A stretch of 19,647 nucleotides of DNA from Cyclostephanos tholiformis (Eukaryota > Bacillariophyta > Thalassiosirophyceae > Thalassiosirales > Thalassiosiraceae), in assembly GCA_036939975.1 (NCBI GenBank), contig JALLPB010000223.1, positions 1 to 19,647 of the forward strand. Reading direction: 5' to 3'. Under the pieces are notes generated by a model that was not told where the DNA came from, did not search any database, and saw nothing but the letters and a program-made list of their open reading frames with translations. Every line of letters begins with the position of its first letter. Position 1 is the first letter of the stretch. Positions 16,746 to 19,647 of this stretch are shown piece by piece. The position numbers and the translations under genes were made by a program.

Positions 16746-17932
16746 TGGATAAGGACAAATTGAGGACAATATTGAGATGTTGATGGGGTCACAGTGGGGC
16801 CAGCACCAGGGCAGGACACTGGTGGGTGCAGTGTCTTCAGTCCAAGGCAACAATCAACTATTGGTAGCAGTTTGGGGAGGAAGAAAAAGGTGAAAGAGAC
16901 ATGTTCGGGCTGGGGGGTAGGACAACAGAGGAGGGGCCACACTGGAGGCAATTGGGTGGAATTATTTTGCTCCACAAAATCGATTCCAAACATACAACGT
17001 ACGTTCCACCCTTCTTGCAGTGGTACGAGGATTGAAACCTAGCTCACAAGTGTCCCATGAGTAAATCTCTACTATCAGCTCCATGATGAACTCATTTTTA
17101 GAGCCTGATTGGAGGCCAGATTGAATTGGGGATGGTCAATACTTATGGTTTTTGCGTAACTTCAATGTAACCTTTGACCCTGTTGTAGGACCTATTGTTG
17201 GCATTTTTTACTTAGGCAACCCAACAATATCATTTGACTTGTGTCTTGTTATTGCTCTTTCTGCAGGCTTTCTACTTTTTGAGATGGGAGTAATATCCAT
17301 TGAGTCATGTAATTTTACAATTTGGCATATACCCTAGCTGAATTCATAAAACAGCTGGTTTAGGGACTGCTAGTATGTTTTTAGGGGTGCAGAAATGAAT
17401 GAAAATGACTCATTTTATACCCCTTGGTTGAAGGCATGATGATGGTTTAATAATTAACAGCTTAACCGCTATTTGCCTTCTGGCAGGAATGATGAAACTC
17501 TTGCCGCATAGACTATCTACTTAGGAATTGGTGTCAAAACATCGACACAACTGGTGACACAAGCATCCCCACCATGTGAGCTTCTGCCCCCTCCATTGGC
17601 GCGACATGCAATCCAGTGCAAACATGACACGGACGAGCGGTTGGGGGAAGGTTACGTCGAAGCGATTCAATGGAATTGATTAAATGGAAGAGTAATAAAT
17701 GAATATTTAACTTCATTATTATCTATAATGTAAAAAAATGTAACACAATTGATGGCAAATGTGGCGACCATGCTGCCAGGAGGATACAACGTGAGTCACA
17801 TCTCCCAATGGAGCATTTCAGTGGCTTCAAGCAAAGCCCCTAAGCGCCACCACCGGGCAAGTGCTCATGTTGTATTGCCCCGGCGGCCATCATGGTCATT
17901 GATGGTGGCGACACAACAAACACAACATAAAA
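16746..17932. other. Unassigned region
   Basis: Frames at + 16794-17042, + 17152-17337 and - 17534-17716 show no family. The 17152-17337 frame reads hydrophobic (VVGPIVGIFYLGNP, LCLVIALSAGFLLFEMGV), like one or two membrane helices, but it is 61 codons long with no neighbouring exon identified. I see no RNA gene. Confidence 0.35.
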
Positions 17933-17982
17933 CACAACTTTTAGCTAGCAATTATGACACTTTTTACCTAGCTAAAGTTGTG
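17933..17982. repeat. Inverted repeat (hairpin)
   Basis: CACAACTTTTAGCTAG at 17933-17948 pairs with CTAGCTAAAGTTGTG at 17968-17982 apart from one extra T, around a 19-nt loop. Related AGCTNAGCTAA-type words follow at 18062-18105. The size and ends suit a small non-autonomous element or its internal repeat. Confidence 0.7.
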
Positions 17983-18804
17983 ATTTTTGTAACCCAAAAT
18001 GGACCCCCTACTCAGGTTATCGATACCATAAGTTGTGTGCAAATGTAAGATGCCACAATTGTAGCTGAAGAGCTCAGCTAACTTTTGGTATCATTGGCTA
18101 GCTGAGCGGACCAAAATTGGAGAAAATATTACACTTTTGCAAAGTCCTAAAAAATTGGACGGATAGGTCCGTCCATAGAGGTTAAGCTGTTAAGTTGAGG
18201 GTTAATGGATGGTCGCGGCCGATGATTTTTTTGTGATTTTTTCTCATCTTTGAGAAGTACCATACACCAGAGTTTTTGGTGAGAACTGACGAGTCCGAAT
18301 TTCTGCCCCAGCGTTTTTGTACCAAATACTCTCTAACAGCAAAAAAAAGAACATGAAGACTAATCAAACAATGGATTGGATTGAAAATGGGCCAAAAACA
18401 ATTTTAAAACCTAATTTCATCCGTCAAGGCCTTCCTGCCAAATGTAAAATGTCACTTTTAGATTTACCAGTCTTATGTAGATGGATGCACTTTTGTTTCA
18501 TGTGGGTGGAGCGGTGGAGCCAAAAACTGACCCTACACACATCTCTTGCCACTGTGTATCAACTAGTTCCCAGGGCACCCAAAATACTAGATTAAGAAGT
18601 ATGAATTGCAAAAACAAGTATTCCCATGAAAAATTCATGTATCCAAAAGATAGGTAAATCTGTGAAAAGAGCTTGAAGACACGGTTCAATTGGTATATGG
18701 GTTGTCTAAGTGAATTTTTACCAGAACATAACAAAATTCTTGATAGAAGCTACATGGTTGCAACCCCCTAAAAAGTTAAGTTGAAAATACTTTCCAGTTT
18801 GAAC
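17983..18804. other. No supported gene
   Basis: Includes AGCTGAAGAGCTCAGCTAAC-like inverted words near 18064 and AT-rich sequence beyond 18200. The + frame 18317-18595 (92 codons) has no recognisable motif and ordinary composition for non-coding DNA. Confidence 0.35.
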
Positions 18805-19140
18805 TCATTTACAATGTGCACAGCATGGCAGTATTGGCAAATCCACTTGCCTGGGTGGCAGGAGCAATAGGTTTTTGCCTCGTTTTGCCCTCTTTGCACA
18901 CATCTTCGCCGTGCAAAGATCGTTCTGCTTTTGCTGTCGGTGTTGCAAATCTACACCCCATTCTAAAACTTCATTGCATGAGGCAGAATATTCTTGAGCT
19001 ACAAAAAAATGACTTACCCTCCTGCAATCATCACCTTCATTGTCCCCTTGCCACCCTTTCCCCCCAAGCACCTCCCCTTCTGCAATCGTCGTCATCACCA
19101 TTGATTTCCCCCCACTCCCCCCCCTCTCCCCCCACCTCAT
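18805..19140 (-). CDS. Hypothetical Cys-containing ORF, doubtful
   Basis: A 111-codon minus-strand frame from 19140 to a stop at 18805. Its C-terminal two thirds (from HFFVAQEYSASCNEVLEWGV to LPILPCCAHCK) contains six Cys and a basic AKMCAKRAKRGK stretch, unlike the Gly/Glu-rich N-terminal part, which comes from C-rich simple sequence. The Cys spacing (CxxxxC ... CCxxC) might bind zinc but fits no family I know. It could be the end of a TE protein. Confidence 0.25.
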   Translation of the reverse strand: MRWGERGGSGGKSMVMTTIAEGEVLGGKGWQGDNEGDDCRRVSHFFVAQEYSASCNEVLEWGVDLQHRQQKQNDLCTAKMCAKRAKRGKNLLLLPPRQVDLPILPCCAHCK

Positions 19141-19647
19141 GTTGATGTTAAGTCCCTCCCCCCCTCCAACACTCCAACATCAGAGTGCCTTTTTCCTTCT
19201 TGCTCTATGCCGCCCTGCCAGTGCCACCTAAACAATGCAATGCTGCAGCAGGAGTCCCATCGCTTTCCTGCCCCACCACCTTGTTCGGAGGAGGGGTGGG
19301 ATCTGAGTTGACATTATCACCAATGACAACAACTGACTTCCCCTCCGCCATCTCGTCATTGTTGTCCCTCTGCCACCCTTTCCCCCAAGTACTTTGCCCG
19401 ATTGGCTAGATGACAATGATGTTGACAACAATGCAACCTCCACACCTAAAAGTGTCATTGTTGCCCCCATCCCATTGTCCGTCCACCCCTATCTCTCCCA
19501 ACAATGTCACCCGCACAGCTCAACGATGATGACAACAACAATGTCCTTCCCCTCTCCTCCCCCTTCCTCAACAACACCAACAATACAACCTCTCCTATCA
19601 TTCATTCTTGTTCTCCCCCCCTGCCCCCCCCCCCCCCCCCCCACCCC
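19015..19647. repeat. C/T-rich simple sequence with imperfect internal repeats
   Basis: Dominated by CCCC and CAAC/CATC words. CTTGCCACCCTTTCCCCCCAAG near 19047 recurs, slightly altered, near 19370. The minus-strand frames here are long only because TAA/TAG/TGA are rare in G-rich sequence. The window ends in a 19-C run (19624-19642). Confidence 0.6.

Noticed and set aside
17152..17337. Possible small membrane protein (61 codons)
   Set aside because: Hydrophobic but short and isolated, with no homologue recognised and no supporting exon; described only within the unassigned region.
18286..18310. CTGACGAGTCCG resembles the conserved core of a hammerhead ribozyme
   Set aside because: The required GAAA box after a closing stem II is absent and no stem I or III pairing could be found around it.

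Overview
This is nuclear DNA of a eukaryotic alga, most likely a diatom (or another stramenopile with a secondary red plastid). The evidence is short GT-AG introns (81-99 nt) that keep reading frame in two host genes, a bipartite plastid presequence with an ASA|F cleavage motif, a degraded LINE whose protein motifs I know from diatom genomes, and a degraded PIF/Harbinger-type transposase. The organism call is an inference from these features; I cannot name a species.

The window has a genic left end and a repeat-dominated remainder. Bases 1-5311 carry two well-supported host genes on the + strand, each with one predicted intron. The first is a 920-residue ankyrin-repeat protein (458-3319). The second is a 518-residue protein with a plastid-type presequence (3674-5311), resembling the DUF1995-type proteins of plastids. 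Convergent to them on the - strand is an RNase H-like C-terminal exon (5446-5772), probably the 3' end of a gene or gene relic.

From 6315 to 10114 lies a 3'-truncated, frameshifted non-LTR retrotransposon on the + strand: a proline-rich first part with a 168-bp internal repeat, an APE-type endonuclease and a reverse transcriptase ending at YIDD and a YLGSY motif. Its sense strand is extremely poor in G, and two of its key motifs carry changes that read as G-to-A. It is cut off exactly where the first of two ~280-bp direct repeats begins (10115-10396 and 10864-11146). A 149-bp MITE-like segment with 11-bp inverted ends follows the first copy.

Bases 12145-13325 hold a dead DDE_Tnp_4 (Harbinger-like) transposase on the - strand, with its second catalytic Asp changed to Asn and a stop at the third acidic position, next to a ~115-bp fold-back. 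Bases 14758-16235 hold a decayed gene of an unidentified multi-frame family, with an intron, a 15-C tract and a 112-bp tandem duplication that breaks its frame. The rest (to 19647) is simple-sequence, hairpin and C-rich DNA without a gene I can support. The two host genes are not visibly linked in function; the remainder is a graveyard of selfish elements. No rRNA, tRNA or CRISPR array is visible.
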